The notes below the pieces were generated by a model. It was not told where the DNA came from and made no database searches. It worked only from the letters and a program-made list of their open reading frames with translations. This document shows positions 21,576-33,024 of a stretch of 64,000 nt of DNA, piece after piece. Source of the stretch: Fasciola hepatica (lineage: Eukaryota > Platyhelminthes > Trematoda > Plagiorchiida > Fasciolidae); contig CANUEZ040000129.1 in assembly GCA_948099385.1 (NCBI GenBank), forward strand, positions 8,376,501 through 8,440,500, read 5' to 3'. Both the position numbers and the translations under genes were made by a program. Each line of letters begins with the position of its first letter. Position 1 is the first letter of the stretch.

Positions 21576-22474
21576 GTGTCGGAGGTCACAATGCACGTAA
21601 GGGAGGTAACGGTCTCTTCCCTAAGCTTCGAGGCTCTGAAAGAGGCCGTCGCTGCCCGCACGACTCCAATGCAGGACCAAAGCATGCTACAACTTCAAAG
21701 CATTAAGCTTGGAAGCACGATAACTTCCAATCTGCCGCTTGAGACGCCGCTCTCGGGATGAATGACGGTGGGCGAGGACCTGCTCTTGAGGGAACTCTAG
21801 CCACAATGTTTACCGCACAACATTCAAGTTTTGGTAAGTACCACCTGCAAACGATTGCTAAAGAAAACTGCAGCGGTAGATGGTGACGTCATGTCACAAC
21901 GATGCTCGAATTGCCAACATCTAGCGACCTCGCATCAGTTTTGTCTACAATTGGCAACCGCAAAGCCTAGCAATGAGTAGAAGCAGGTCACAGAAATCGT
22001 ACCGCCCATGCTCACTCAGGTGCCATAATCCGTCACTGAGACCTTTCGGACCCTCAAAATAAGGGTCTATTAAATACTTCAATCGATTCTATGAGGGAGC
22101 GAAACAATGCAGACCATAGTGTGCGTCTGCCGGTACTCATAAGGGAAATAAACCCCCGGCATGTGTTGGCTGCCCACGAAGCCGGGTATCGGGCCAACAG
22201 TTGCCCCGTGAACATGGAAGACATTATTTCAAATAATCTATTCGTGGTAGATGCCGGTGCTGAAGTGAGTGTCATCCCTCTACCACAAGACGACAATGGC
22301 GCACAGCAGGCACAAACAGAGCGCGCTGCCGATGGCACGGCCGCCTCTCCACTTGGTCACCGGTGGCTCACCTTAAACTTAGGTTTAAAACATAACTTCA
22401 TTTTGTATTCATCACTGCCGACGTCCCGTACCCAGTTTCAGGCACTGATTTCCTTTAAAGCTTTGATCTGTTAG
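21576..22474 (+). pseudogene. Gypsy element 2: gag and protease
   Basis: After the LTR, 21576-21760 is open with a gag-like helical stretch. Frames then break, and a Cys/His-bearing stretch at 21900-21955 (RCSNCQHLATSHQFC-like) may be a remnant zinc knuckle. At 22091-22474 the frame contains NNLFVVDAGAEVSVIPLPQD: in Gypsy protease the active site is D-T-G-A, here DAG, followed by the family's EVSVIP. Downstream LGHRWLTLNLGLKHNFIL fits the flap and C-terminal strands. The DTG to DAG change and the frameshifts mark it as dead. Confidence 0.7.
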
Positions 22475-23440
22475 TTGATACACGGAGCCGCAGGGTGTTG
22501 GATCTTCAGACCTCTCTCGCTGTTGCTTGTTATAGTTTGCAAGCGAATCACATCACGTCTTTTCACGTTCAACTACCGGCACACCCACTTTATGACAAAC
22601 TCTTGTCTCAGCAGGCTGGGCCTCTCCCAGCATTGACCAGCAAAGTCACTCAATACATCGATAATTACGGACCCTCAGTATTCAGCAGGCCATTTCGGTA
22701 AGCACCAGACAAGCCTCATGTTGCACAGGCCGCATTCGAACATGTGTTAAAACCCAGTGTAATAAGTCCTTCTTGCGGCCCTTGGGTTTCTCCTCTTCAT
22801 ATGGTCCCCAAGGCTTGCCGCGATTGGCGACCCTGTGGTGATCACAGAGCGTCTTACAAAGTTAACCTCCTTCACAGATACCTGAGTCCCCATATATAAG
22901 ACCTTACTTCATATTCGTCAGGTTCCTCCGTCATCAGCCGTGGCGATTTACTTCGCGCGTATAACCTGATCGCTGTAGCAAAGGCCGATATCCCTAAAAC
23001 TACTGTCACTACGACTTTTGACCTGTTCGAGTTTCTTGGCATGCCATCTGGACTCAGCAAAGCAGCCTAGGCATTTCAGCGATTCATGCAGGAGGCAACC
23101 AGTGGTTTAGAATGTCTGCGTATACCTGAATGACATTTTTAAGCCTAGATTTTCAGGGCCACAGCAAGCCACACACTTGGGACACTCTTCGAACGCCTCA
23201 GCCAGCAAGGTTTTAAGATCAATATCGCGAAGTACGAATCAAGCTTGTCTGATATCACCCTGGTAGAACATTTTACTTCTTCTTCGGGTATCCACCCTCT
23301 GCCAAATAATGGTTCAGCTATTCGCCGAAGTTTTCGCCAGTCGCATCAATTTGCCGGCCTGGGGAATTTCTGCTACCGATTTGCTTCTAACCTTGCGGAA
23401 ATGATGCAGCATATCACCGACCTGTAAAGCAGAGGTAAGC
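22475..23440 (+). pseudogene. Gypsy element 2: reverse transcriptase
   Basis: Broken frames hold, in order, FEHVLKPSVISPSCGPWVSP and LHMVPK (fingers), a degraded CGDYR block (RDWRPCGDHRAS), DLLRAYNLIAVAKADIPKTT (motif A, D retained), TTFDLFEFLGMPSGLSKAA (motif B, family FGL-NA replaced) and, near 23120, VYLNDIF, where the family has YLDDI. The first catalytic aspartate of the YxDD box is therefore Asn. Stops interrupt motif A to motif B and precede the YLND block. Confidence 0.72.
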
Positions 23441-23514
23441 AGATCTTGTTTTCCGACATGGCGGAGTGTCGTCTGCCTTGGTCGAAGATGTTACGGCTAT
23501 TCCGATCGTCAGTA

Positions 23515-23640
23515 AGGCGTAGCCAATTCAAACGAATCCCAAAACCAGAGCAACATTCATTCGTTGTGGATATGGTGCTGGATTAACAAATTATACGCAT
23601 GTAAATATGTACGCACCTCAACCGTGCGGCCACAGCGTCT
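23515..23640 (+). repeat. Dispersed repeat R1, copy 4 (partial)
   Basis: CGTAGCCAATTCAAACGAAT followed by CCCAAAACCAGAGCAACATT matches the leader of R1 copy 3, and the ACAAATTATACGCATGTAAA to GTACGCACCTC part matches its continuation. It lies between the RT and RNase H of Gypsy element 2, so it, and probably the sequence to 23.95 kb, inserted into that element. Confidence 0.55.
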
Positions 23641-23977
23641 AGCAACGTGGACCGGAGTTCAACAAAGGTCAATATCAGGTATCACCGTCACGACAGTCCA
23701 AGTTCGAATCAAAATTATGCCACCTAGCGTGAGCAAAATATAAACAAATATTCAGGTGCAGCGATTGACGCATTCTGTACTTGTTTGAGGATCAATGAGA
23801 CAGAGAGCATAGTCTTAACAACACAAGTATGTGATAACGGCTAGGGAGGATTTCCACACATGTACTTTACAAAGGACGCTGTCGCCAACATAACTCTCCT
23901 TACTCACTCCGACCACTAGGCTCCTACTTCGGTAGCGACGGAGGACTCGGACACAGCGATCATAACTGCAAAAGTTC

Positions 23978-24376
23978 GTGGGCGATTCTTGGCAATCTCT
24001 AGTTTTCTTCTCTGAGCGCCTACAACCTGCCGAATCAGAGTACGGCACATTTATTAGGGACTTATTGGTCATCTACGTGGGAATCCGTCTTTTTCGACAT
24101 GCACTCGAAGGCCGTTCGTTCATGGTGTTTACAGACCACAAGCCTTTGATTCACGCACTAAAGTCAGCTTCCGGTCGATACTCACCACGCGGGATTCGCC
24201 ATTTAGACATCGTCTCACAGTTAAGTTTGGACACACGACACGTCTCTTGGGTGCTCAGTCCCATAGCCGACACCTTAACACATTTGCCTCAACCGAGTCT
24301 GTCACCTGGGCCCAACATGGGCTTGGACGCAATAGCACAGGCCCAGACTACAGACCCAAGCGTCAAATTACTGTGA
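23978..24376 (+). pseudogene. Gypsy element 2: RNase H domain
   Basis: A 132-codon open stretch includes LVFFSERLQPAESEYGTF (the family's FFS-KL-AE-RYS-F block), LEGRSFMVFTDHKPLIHAL (catalytic TDHKPL), and HLDIVSQLSLDTRHVSW followed by IADTLTHLPQPSL, matching the H-G--N--AD-LSR end. This is the best preserved domain of the element; the stop at about 24376 truncates it before integrase. Confidence 0.78.
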
Positions 24377-24419
24377 CAAAATCGTTCTTTGAGCCTGACC
24401 GCAGTAACTGTTTCAACTT

Positions 24420-25486
24420 ACCAGCTCATTAACTTGTGTGATGCGCCAAAAGGTGGCACTAGGCCGGTGCTCCCTGGTGTCCGCCGTTATTCTGATTTTC
24501 CGACCCCAATAACCTGGCTCACCTAAGTGTGACTACCTCGGTAAAACTGGCAAGCCAGCTTTTCTTTTGGCACAATTTCAAACTAGGTAATCGGTAATGG
24601 GTCCATGCTTGCCTGCAGTGTAAACGTATTAAGACCCATTGGCAGGCTAAAAACACATTATCCAGGTTCCCGGAATCTGGAATGTTTTCATCGTGCACGC
24701 GGACGTCGTAGAACCACTTCCACCTTCGCTTCAGTAACTCTACATACTCACGTGTGTGGATCGTTTTACTAGCCCGCCACGGGCCATCCCTATCCGTCAT
24801 CCTAGGTCGGGAGAGGCCGCGAAAGCTTTTCTGACTCGTTGGGCTAGTCCTTTCGGTTGCCCGGAGATAGTGACAACCGATGGAGGTCCACACTTGCACA
24901 GAGCCTTGGCAGCCTACTCTCTACGTTCGGTTGCCAACAGATTAAGACCACAGCCTACCGCCCTCAGGCCAACGGTACGGTCGGGCTTCTCCACAAGCAG
25001 CTAAACTCCGCCCCTCCAGCAAAGGGTTACCCCGTCTGGAGTGAAACACTGACATTAGCACCGTTAAGCCTGCGCATTACCGTTAAGTAAGAATTGCCCA
25101 CAACGCCGGTCGTATTATTATATGGCTGTAGACTTCGTCTGCTCGGAGAGTTATTAGCCCCCTTGCTAATCGTGACTTTCGACTACGGCAAATGTGCTCA
25201 GTGCCTTAAGCAGCACACGCAAGTGCTCTAGGCCAGTCCGCCAAGCGAACAACAGTCTACAAGTTGAGTCCCACCTGAGTTAGAAACAGCCACCCACGTG
25301 CTCCTTCGCGTCGGTGGTGTTCGACCACCTCTAAAACCGGCATACACAGGCCCCTTTCAGGTGATAAAACGTAAAGCAAAAACATTCATCCTGGAGATCA
25401 GCAAACAACACAGCACCGTATCTGTCGACGGCCTCAGGAGTACCGTCATAGGGTGCGATCAGCCCAGCCTATTTACCCCTGCCTAA
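24420..25486 (+). pseudogene. Gypsy element 2: integrase
   Basis: The zinc-binding region is partly legible near 24540-24640 (a WVHACLQCKRIK-like stretch, C-x2-C). The catalytic core at 24800-24990 reads FLTRWASPFGCPEIVTTDGG, keeping the second catalytic Asp, then in another frame FGCQQIKTTAYRPQANGTVG, where the family has the glutamate (GTVE/GMVE) and this copy has Gly. At 25298-25486 is KPAYTGPFQVIKRKAKTFIL, the C-terminal GPF/Y block, then VSVDGLRST. Frame changes and the missing glutamate show inactivity. Confidence 0.75.
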
Positions 25487-26041
25487 GCCGCTCATTCACT
25501 CGCATCGATAAAGTTATTACTTGAACCTCCCAGTTACGCCTAGTAGGGACCCGGAAGTTATTCTGCCAGAATCTCTAACCGAGCCCGCAAAGCAAAGTAG
25601 CCGCCGAGGTCGCCAACTACGAAATCCTATTTAGTGACGATTTTTAAAACTGATTGTTTGCAACAAGACGGATTTACACAGTCATACTGGCTTCATCCTC
25701 AGCTTCGCTGACTTCCGTACACATTCAAGGAGCCAACCACTTACTGAACAACAGGAAGGTTGGTCAGCGTCGTACTGCAGACGACAACTGGACGCCGTTG
25801 TGGATGGACCTGACTCGGCGTCTTCAGGCTCGCTAGCGTATGAGACCGACGGGAGCCGAAACACGGTTTGACCGACGCACACAGGACCTCGAGACTGAAG
25901 ACTCCGTCAAGCTTAGAAGCAGTCGTTCGGAGTCACCAACAAGACACCAAGCAAGCTACAGGGAGTTTCTGGGCAACCAATACTTCCGGCCTACCGCCAA
26001 GATCGAAGCCCAAATCCGTCGGACTTCCAGGAGGAGATCCC
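25487..26041 (+). other. 3' untranslated part of Gypsy element 2
   Basis: No conserved protein motif. It separates the integrase end from the 3' LTR and contains three short overlapping open stretches of no recognised identity. It ends in the purine-rich GGAGGAGATCC just before the LTR, a plausible polypurine tract. Confidence 0.45.
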
Positions 26042-26229
26042 TGTAGCGACAGCCATTTCTTCCGTAATTAACTGAAAGCTGACCACCGGGGGTGGTCGCA
26101 ATTTAACCATTGCTCTTGCACACGCTCTCAAGCACGCTCCCAAGTGCATGCCAACCACTATCCCCCCCTCCAAAGCCTTCTTGTTGTTACGGGTAGTGGA
26201 AAATACTGTTCTGGCCAAACTATTTGTAC
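26042..26229 (+). repeat. 3' LTR of Gypsy element 2
   Basis: Partner of 21370-21575, about 188 bp, shortened by indels. It begins TGTAGCGACAGCCAT and ends near TATTTGTACG. Flanking 5-mers differ from those of the 5' LTR, so no target-site duplication is recognisable. Confidence 0.68.
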
Positions 26230-26557
26230 GGTTTAGAGCACATAAGTAACGTGCAAATGGTTCACGCAGTTCAAAGGACCGAAGAAAGCATTCAATAAGA
26301 AAACCGCGACATTGGGTCCAGGGGCCTCACAGCTTCTATCGAAAGGATGGGTAATGGACAAATAGATCAGGAAACACGCAAAAAAGATGATGGGGAGGAG
26401 GATGGTGATGATGATGATAACTGTATATTTCTTAACCATGGTCAAGAAACATGGGCAAGGCATGATCAGATAATACAACCGCACATAACAATATGAGGCA
26501 TTCATAGTCTTGAAATTTAAGGATCACACAGTAACCGAGGTAAAACAGTAAAGCAGT

Positions 26558-26562
26558 GTAGT
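26558..26562 (+). repeat. Target-site duplication of BEL element (left)
   Basis: GTAGT directly precedes the LTR's TGTAAA start and equals 33025-33029 beyond the other LTR. Five base pairs is a usual length for BEL/Pao insertions. Confidence 0.7.
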
Positions 26563-26987
26563 TGTAAAGTTCAGTCACCGGAACGTTCGAGCGACGCGTA
26601 GCAACCAATTTCGACACAATTCAAAACAAAGTCGATTCCAAATAGCTACGGTACTATATACAACAAATTAATTAATTTTACAATAATCAAACCTCAATAG
26701 TGTTCCTTCTGGGCTCTTTCGCTCCAAATTGGACAACAAATCAACAACTGCAGCTGAGTTACAGCAAAGGTTAGCTACGGAAGATGAGATTACCAAATAC
26801 AGTCACAACGAAACTCAAGCTGAGCGACTCTCGCTCTAGGCAACGGTAGGAGTCCGGTTTGTGACAAAGATTTAAAGAAATAAAACAAACAATCGGAATT
26901 CCAGCAAAGATAGTTCATACGAATGATAAATGTCGTTTGTAATATGGATGCTAATGCATGGAACGGGGTTTCCTGAACTCCTTTACA
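26563..26987 (-). repeat. 3' LTR of the BEL element
   Basis: 425 bp. On the plus strand it runs from TGTAAAGTTCAGTCACCGGA to GAACTCCTTTACA. Bases 26572-26986 are identical to 32609-33023. It contains an AATTAATTAATTTTACAATA AT-rich patch that could hold transcription signals. Confidence 0.95.
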
Positions 26988-27077
26988 CCGGCCCCCAAAA
27001 TTCGACCCGGGTTTTTCCCGTGCACCGCTAGGTGTGGTCGGCCTCATGCATCGGCTCGCCTTACGGTTCCTCAATAC

Positions 27078-28240
27078 CTAAAACTTATCACCGTCAAGAG
27101 CAGTTCCCAGTCGGACAAGTGGATCAACTCTCAGTGGTCCCTCCCGATTCGGCAGATCCGAAGACCCGCCTCCCACCTGAGAAGAGTTGGCCTCTGAACT
27201 TACACCACCAGTGTCCGGTTCGACCTCAATAAGACAAATCTTTCTAATGTCACGGAGTACTAATCCTTCATTAGTTCGCACTGCTGCCGTTCGCACCAAG
27301 CCATCGTCCGAAACTGAGATGCTTTCGATGACTCCTATCGGCCACCGGCCACGCGGCAAGGCCTCCGAAACTAGTAGCACTACATCACCCGATCTAAAGT
27401 TGCGTTCTCGAGTTATCCACTTCTGCCGCTGTTGTAATAGTGGAAGATATTCCCTGATCCATCTCTTCCAAAACACAGATGTTAGGTAGTTTGCCTGCCT
27501 CCACTGACGAACCAGTCTAGCGCGCAACGAATCCGTTGGAATATCTCGTGGGTTCGCCCTCAGGATAAGTAGGTCATTGGGCGTGAGTACTGGCAGATCA
27601 CGACAGTCCGAGGTCAAAGGCACTAGCGGTCGTCCGTTCACTATCCGCTCACTTTCCGTAAGGAATGTCAACAATATTTCGTCAGTCATCGGCTGCTCGT
27701 CACAAATTGAAAGAAGTACTCTTCTAGCCGAGCGCACCGTGATCTCCCATATACCACCACGGTGACTAGCATGTGGGGGATTGAAATGCCACTGCACGCT
27801 CCGTTGCAACAATCTATCAGCAATCTTATCACTAGACCAGTTTCCCATTAGGTTCTTCAATTCTCTTTGAGCCCCAACAAAGTTTGTACCGTTATCACTA
27901 AAAATCTCGGACGGTGCCCCTCTCCTCGACATGAAACGCAGCAATGTCATAATGAATGAATCCGTGCTTAGAGAATAAGAAACTTCAATGTGTACTGCAC
28001 GCATCTGTAGGCAGGTGAAGATGCATCCATATCGTTTCTCCATGCTGCGCCCATGTTTAACCGCAAATGGGCCGAAATAATCTATTCCGACGTATTTGAA
28101 CGGAACCCAACTTTGTTAGACTCTAATGGCTGGTAGAGGAGCCATCATTTGCTTGCCTACGACCGCCAAATGCTTCCGGCATTTCCAACATTTTCCAAGT
28201 ACTCGCTTGACGGCAGCTCCCCCCTGTACAATCCAAATTT
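27078..28240 (-). pseudogene. BEL integrase
   Basis: After the one-base frameshift, the frame from about 28240 reads WIVQGGAAVKRVLGKCWKC, completing the HHCC zinc-binding domain whose histidines (IRWYHAMEGHAG) lie in the preceding frame. A TAA at 28116-28118 interrupts just before the core. The core is then open for 321 codons: the YVGIDYFGPF region (catalytic Asp 1), IFSDNGTNF (Asp 2), and a SHRGGIWE glutamate block. The C-terminal WKRWIREYLPLLQQR and GDVVLLVSEALPRGRWPIGV blocks follow. All three catalytic residues appear kept, so only the stop and frameshift disable it. It ends about 90 bp before the 3' LTR. Confidence 0.88.
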
Positions 28241-29335
28241 TTTGCGAAGTTCCGCGAGTAACTGAGAAGGTCCTGCGTGTCCTTCCATCGCGTGATACCA
28301 CCGGATTATCGAGTCTGTAATCGGGTGAGTCTTGGGTAGTATCACCGGATGTTTCACACCCTGAAGCTGACTGGAGTAGTTCAGTAGTCCTCCAACACAA
28401 ATAATTCCATTTAATAAAATTGGATCGAGTTTTAATAGGGTCCTGCTCATCGGAGATTTGTTAGTGCATAGGTTATTGCTCCTGTCTCGTAGCCATTTTA
28501 GCTCTTCGCCATAGACCTTAGCTTGTACCATCAAAATAACACTTTCCTCCGCTTTAGCAGTGTCGTTTAACTTCAAGGGCCCAGTTGTCAATCCTAGATC
28601 CGTGCGCCTACCTCTCATGACTGCAACGTACATTTCAAAACGGGTTAACCACGCTACCGACTTCAGCAAGTGAAACCAACTGGAGTGCCTAGCTAGAAGT
28701 GCGTCCGTCCATGCATCCTGCAACACTGTGAGAACTGTACTCGAAGGCTGCTTCAACTCAACGTTTGGTGGCTCTGCGGACACCGTAGGACTGGTCGGCC
28801 ATGAAGTTTCATCGTTCACCAAGAATTTAGGACCTTCGAACCAGCATCTGATATCACTGGGTGATGTTGTGCCTCTTGATGCCAAGTCTGCAGGGTTAGC
28901 CTCCGATCTAACATGACGCCACTGCCAGGGTTCCGACCACTGATGGATTTCAGCCAAACGGTTCGCAAGGTACGTATTGAATCTCGTTTCAGTGTTGTTT
29001 ATGTAGTGCAAAACCATAGCAGAGTCCGTCCAGTAGTAGATCTTACCAAACTTAATTCCAGTTTCTTCCATAAGAATCCGAGAAACTCTAACGGCCAGTC
29101 TTGCTGCGACTAACTCCAATCGAGGGATTGTTACGGTCTTCAGAGGAGCTACCCTTGATTTTGAGAACGGTAGGGCACAATGAAGGCCTATATCCCTTGA
29201 AACCATTCTGGAATACGCCACCACCCCATAGCCAACTTCGGAAGCGTCACAAAATCCATGAAGCTGTACACCTTCGTTCAGTGAGTCACCTCTAATAACA
29301 GAACGCCGAATTTTGAATGCGCATAGTTGTTCCAT
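28157..29335 (-). pseudogene. BEL RNase H and connection
   Basis: 392 codons in the same frame as gag and RT. The RNase H landmarks are HGFCDASEVGYGVVAYSR, RLELVAARLAVRV, YYWTDSAMVLHYI and RHVRSEANPADLASRG, giving the expected acidic residues and the N-PAD-SRG end. The tail holds the integrase H-x-H region (HPITDSIIRWYHAMEGHAG). The frame goes off at about 28236, where A/T-run sequence lacks one base, after which it reads out-of-frame residues to 28157. The upstream stop (TGA at 29345) separates it from RT. Confidence 0.88.
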
Positions 29336-29344
29336 ACTTCTAAA

Positions 29345-30529
29345 TCACTCCTTCCAGCACCGTAGGGGTTCTTCTCCAATTGGGTCGTCCCAACCAAGCT
29401 CCAAGAAACACAGTGATTGCAATAACACCTTGCCTGGCAGAATGAAAGGTGAAACCAACCCTAATGGGTCGAACACGGATGATACTATAGACAACAAGCC
29501 ACGCCTTGTTTGAGGTTTTTTGCGTGTTGCGAATGAAAACTGGAACGTGTCTTCTATTGCATTCCATTCTAACCCCAACGTCCTCTCCGGAACAGGCACA
29601 CAATCATCTATTTCAAAAGTGGGATGGGCCAGTTCAGATTTTGGTAAAATATCCAGCACCTCCTTACGATTACACACCCACTTATGAAGTCGGAATCCAC
29701 CTCGCGACAGTAACTCACTCATCTAGATAACAAAAACTCTTTCATTCTCCGGTTTGGGCAAAGAAACAAGACAGCCGTCTACACAGAAGTTGTTATACAC
29801 GGCCCTGGAGACGCAATCCTCATACTGTCCTCCTCAATCGTCTTCCGTGCGACGTAACGCGAAATTTTCACAAAATGGGGAGGAAGTGGCGCCAAAGGGG
29901 TGGGCATTCATCTGATATTCAACAAGATTACCAACTAGTCGAGCATTTTCCCACCAGAGGAACCTCAGTGCTCCTTTGTCTCTCATCGGCACTCGAACCT
30001 GCATGAACATTTCTTCAATATCCGCAGCCAATGCGACAGATTCCTTTCGAAAACGAAGCAACACTCCAACTAAGCTTGCTATCGTATCCGGGCCCTGTAG
30101 CAAGTAATCATTCAAGGAACGTCCCTGGAATGCAGCCGCACAGTCAAACACCACCCTCAACTTGCTAGGCTTTTTAGGGTTTGCAACTGCGTGATGTGGT
30201 AGGTACCACTTTGGCTCAAACCCCATTTTTAGCTGTACATCGGGCACTAACTGGGCGTGGCCCTTGCGCACATAACCCTCTATTACAGTAGAGTATTTGT
30301 CAAGGAATTCCGGGTCAAGCGCAAACCTTTTCCTCAAGCCATTCAATCTAGCTTTGGCCACAATATAGTTATTTGGAAGTCTCACTTCAGGATTCCCCCG
30401 CGGAAGTGCAACTTCATAGTGTCCGTTCAATCACGTTATGGCATTGGAAACCATATCAACAACCTGTTTGTCTTCTAATGAAGGAGAGTTTTCCGATGCA
30501 CACCCATTGCAGAAATCGGCGTTGTACAG
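29345..30529 (-). pseudogene. BEL reverse transcriptase, three segments
   Basis: One frame carries the whole RT, but TGA (30431), TGA (29834) and TAG (29723) cut it. Segment 30430-29834 has the fingers (WYLPHHAVANPKKPSKLRVV), motif A ALAADIEEMFMQVRV with its Asp, and motif B HPFGATSSPFCENFALRR. The short segment 29833-29726 holds the active-site box: NNFCVDGCLVSLPKP, where the family has a YVDD sequence, so the second catalytic Asp is Gly and Tyr is Cys. Segment 29722-29345 is the thumb and connection (GGFRLHKWVCNRKEVL, VSSVFDPLGLVSPF). All pieces stay in register. Confidence 0.88.
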
Positions 30530-32569
30530 TCAATCGATCTGTTCTGCTAAGGGGTCGATTACCCTCTCAATGTGGGTTACTGTCCTCACAAAGCGTGGTT
30601 CCTGGTTTATCGGACCGAGAACAATCCATCCTAAAATCGTCCGCACGGCATAGGTTTGTTTTCCTTTGCCGTATCTTTGCTCTAATGCCCAATGTGCTTC
30701 TGGGACGTCGGCGCCTATCAGGATCCGCACTCGCGAATCTTCCAGATTCTGTCTTCGGATGCAATGTAGGTGAGGCCAGGATAAAATGTCCGCATCTGTG
30801 CAGTACTGGACTGCTTGGATTGGTAGCCTATCAACACAAAAGGCTCTCTCTACATTCACGAAATCATTCTCTGACAATGAGTTCAGTCGCAGCTCCGTTA
30901 TTCCCGAATTCCAAGTGGTAGTCCCATTTACGGTAGAAATCGAAAGTGAGGTCGGGGAAGCCTTCAGGCCCACCAGCTCCATAATGTTTTTTTGTATTAG
31001 AGTCACATCAGACCCGCTGTCCAGCAGAGCGTAGGTCTCCACAAAGCCCCCCGGTCCGTCTACTCGCACGGGTAGTACACCCAAACTGACCCGACATTCT
31101 GGCCTAAGAGTAGCCGCACAATTATTGGTCCGCTGCCCAGGCTTTCTTGCCTCGTCCGTACCCAGCTTATCCAGCTGCAGCCCTTGTGTTGTATCTTGCG
31201 TGACTCGATCAGTACATTGCTTCTGTGCAACATGCAGTAGAGGGTGGTGCCGTTTCGGACAACCTGATGTTGAACATGGTTTGGAAACAGAACAGTTGCT
31301 AGACAGATGTCCACACTTGAGACACGAAAAACAAGCCTTCATTTTTTTGATCAATGCCCAACGACCGGGTATATCACGAGAAAGGAATCGCTGAAATTCC
31401 TCAAGAGCGTGTATTCCATTACATACCGAAAACCTATTAGCTGCGACCAACAAAGTACTACCCTGATTTGGCATGAACCGTGTCGCTTCTGGATGCTGGT
31501 TTTGTGCATAATTCCTCCAACTGGATGACCGCGAATACCCCTCAGCCTTGCTACTGGCAGCCAGTTTGCCAAACCTACTTCGAGCAATCCGTGCCTCACG
31601 GGACACTAGGTGCTGCAGATCTTGGAACCTCGGTTCGTCTCCTCTTCCAAAAATATCATCAACGGTCCTAGCCCACAAATCCTGGAGACGCTTTGGTAGC
31701 ACTCGAGTGATACGTTCCATAGTTTGCAATGAGTTGAGGTCTGACATGCAATTCATCTGCGTGAGGGCAACTTCGCAGTTCAGCATTTTTAACGACAATC
31801 TGGTCAGGGCATCCGAATCTTCTACCTGAGGCTTCAGACCTTGCAGTAAGCCGTCAATCAGTGAACGAGCCACTACACGGTCTTGTCCATACAGATCCTT
31901 TAGGATTTCCTTAGCCCTATTGTATGCCATTGTCGGAGGCAACATACCACATTCGGCAATCGCATCCCTTGCTTGTTTCTTGCAGTAATGCATCAAATAA
32001 AGTAGGCGCTGGCCATCGTCTCGAGCTCTACCTTCGACGTAATATTCGAAATGTTTCACAAACCTCCAGTACGTTGACGAGCGGCCCGCAAATGACTCCA
32101 GCTCCACCCTGGGTAAGTCCAAACGATAGTTCACTGCAGGTTCCGCCACTGGAACCAGGCTTGTTGTTCGTGGTGCATCGTTCTGCACGTGGCAATCACC
32201 TAGGTAGCGAGAAAGATGTTCACTGACCATTACTCCACCCTTGACTTCATCTCTGTTGACTAGATCTTCTTCTTCCTCAGCGAGTGCCAAACGCAGTTTC
32301 GCCATTTCCGTCTCATTCCTCACCTGGAACAGCTTACGTTGCTTATCTGACTCTAATTGTTTTGCAACCTGCTTCTCCTTCAACTCAGCTAACAACAGAT
32401 CAGCTCTAGCTCTATGAAAAACTGAGCCGACCCTAGAACAACCTGATATAATAGAGCCTGAGCAAGAAACATGACCAACACCAACGCCTACGGGCAGAGG
32501 GTTTTGGTTCACCTGCAGGGTATTGTCCTTTGATTCGGAACGGTTTGCCGATTTGCTGCGTAATTTCAT
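30530..32569 (-). pseudogene. BEL gag and protease (679 codons, open)
   Basis: Longest open frame in the window, starting at ATG 32569, 31 bp inside the 5' LTR. Residues about 57-105 form a charged, probably coiled-coil stretch rich in Glu/Lys/Leu. About 150-300 is the BEL gag domain (DUF1759 type: LPRVELESFAGRSSTYWRF and QDLWARTVDDIFG). About 409-422 is the knuckle CFSCLKCGHLSSNC (C-x2-C-x4-H-x4-C). About 510-530 is the protease active site ALLDSGSDVTLIQ. The frame then runs to a TGA at 30530 where the polyprotein would continue into RT. This part is intact and could still give a Gag-protease product. Confidence 0.9.
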
Positions 32570-32599
32570 GCCTCAGCAATTGCCGAGGATATTGAGTAC

Positions 32600-33024
32600 T
32601 GTAAAAACCAGTCACCGGAACGTTCGAGCGACGCGTAGCAACCAATTTCGACACAATTCAAAACAAAGTCGATTCCAAATAGCTACGGTACTATATACAA
32701 CAAATTAATTAATTTTACAATAATCAAACCTCAATAGTGTTCCTTCTGGGCTCTTTCGCTCCAAATTGGACAACAAATCAACAACTGCAGCTGAGTTACA
32801 GCAAAGGTTAGCTACGGAAGATGAGATTACCAAATACAGTCACAACGAAACTCAAGCTGAGCGACTCTCGCTCTAGGCAACGGTAGGAGTCCGGTTTGTG
32901 ACAAAGATTTAAAGAAATAAAACAAACAATCGGAATTCCAGCAAAGATAGTTCATACGAATGATAAATGTCGTTTGTAATATGGATGCTAATGCATGGAA
33001 CGGGGTTTCCTGAACTCCTTTACG
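32600..33024 (-). repeat. 5' LTR of the BEL element
   Basis: 425 bp, TGTAAAAACCAGTCACC to TCCTTTACG on the plus strand. It differs from the other LTR only at 32606-32608 and at the outermost base. It would drive minus-strand transcription toward gag. Confidence 0.95.

Larger units (their letters stand above)
26563..33024 (-). mobile_element. BEL/Pao LTR retrotransposon, full length (6462 bp)
   Basis: Two 425-bp direct LTRs, GTAGT on both outer sides, and on the minus strand gag-zinc knuckle-protease-RT-RNase H-integrase in BEL/Pao order. The LTR ends are inverted (TGTAAA...TTTACA; the outer base at 33024 makes one end TTTACG). The 415-bp LTR core is identical in both copies; the only differences are three adjacent bases (26569-26571 GTT against 32606-32608 AAC) and one terminal base. 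Coding damage: stops at 30530 (TGA), 30431 (TGA), 29834 (TGA), 29723 (TAG), 29345 (TGA) and 28116 (TAA), a one-base loss at about 28236, and an altered RT active site. A TGG-starting candidate primer site overlaps the inner end of the 5' LTR (32610 leftwards). A G-rich run (26988-27000) precedes the 3' LTR. Confidence 0.93.
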
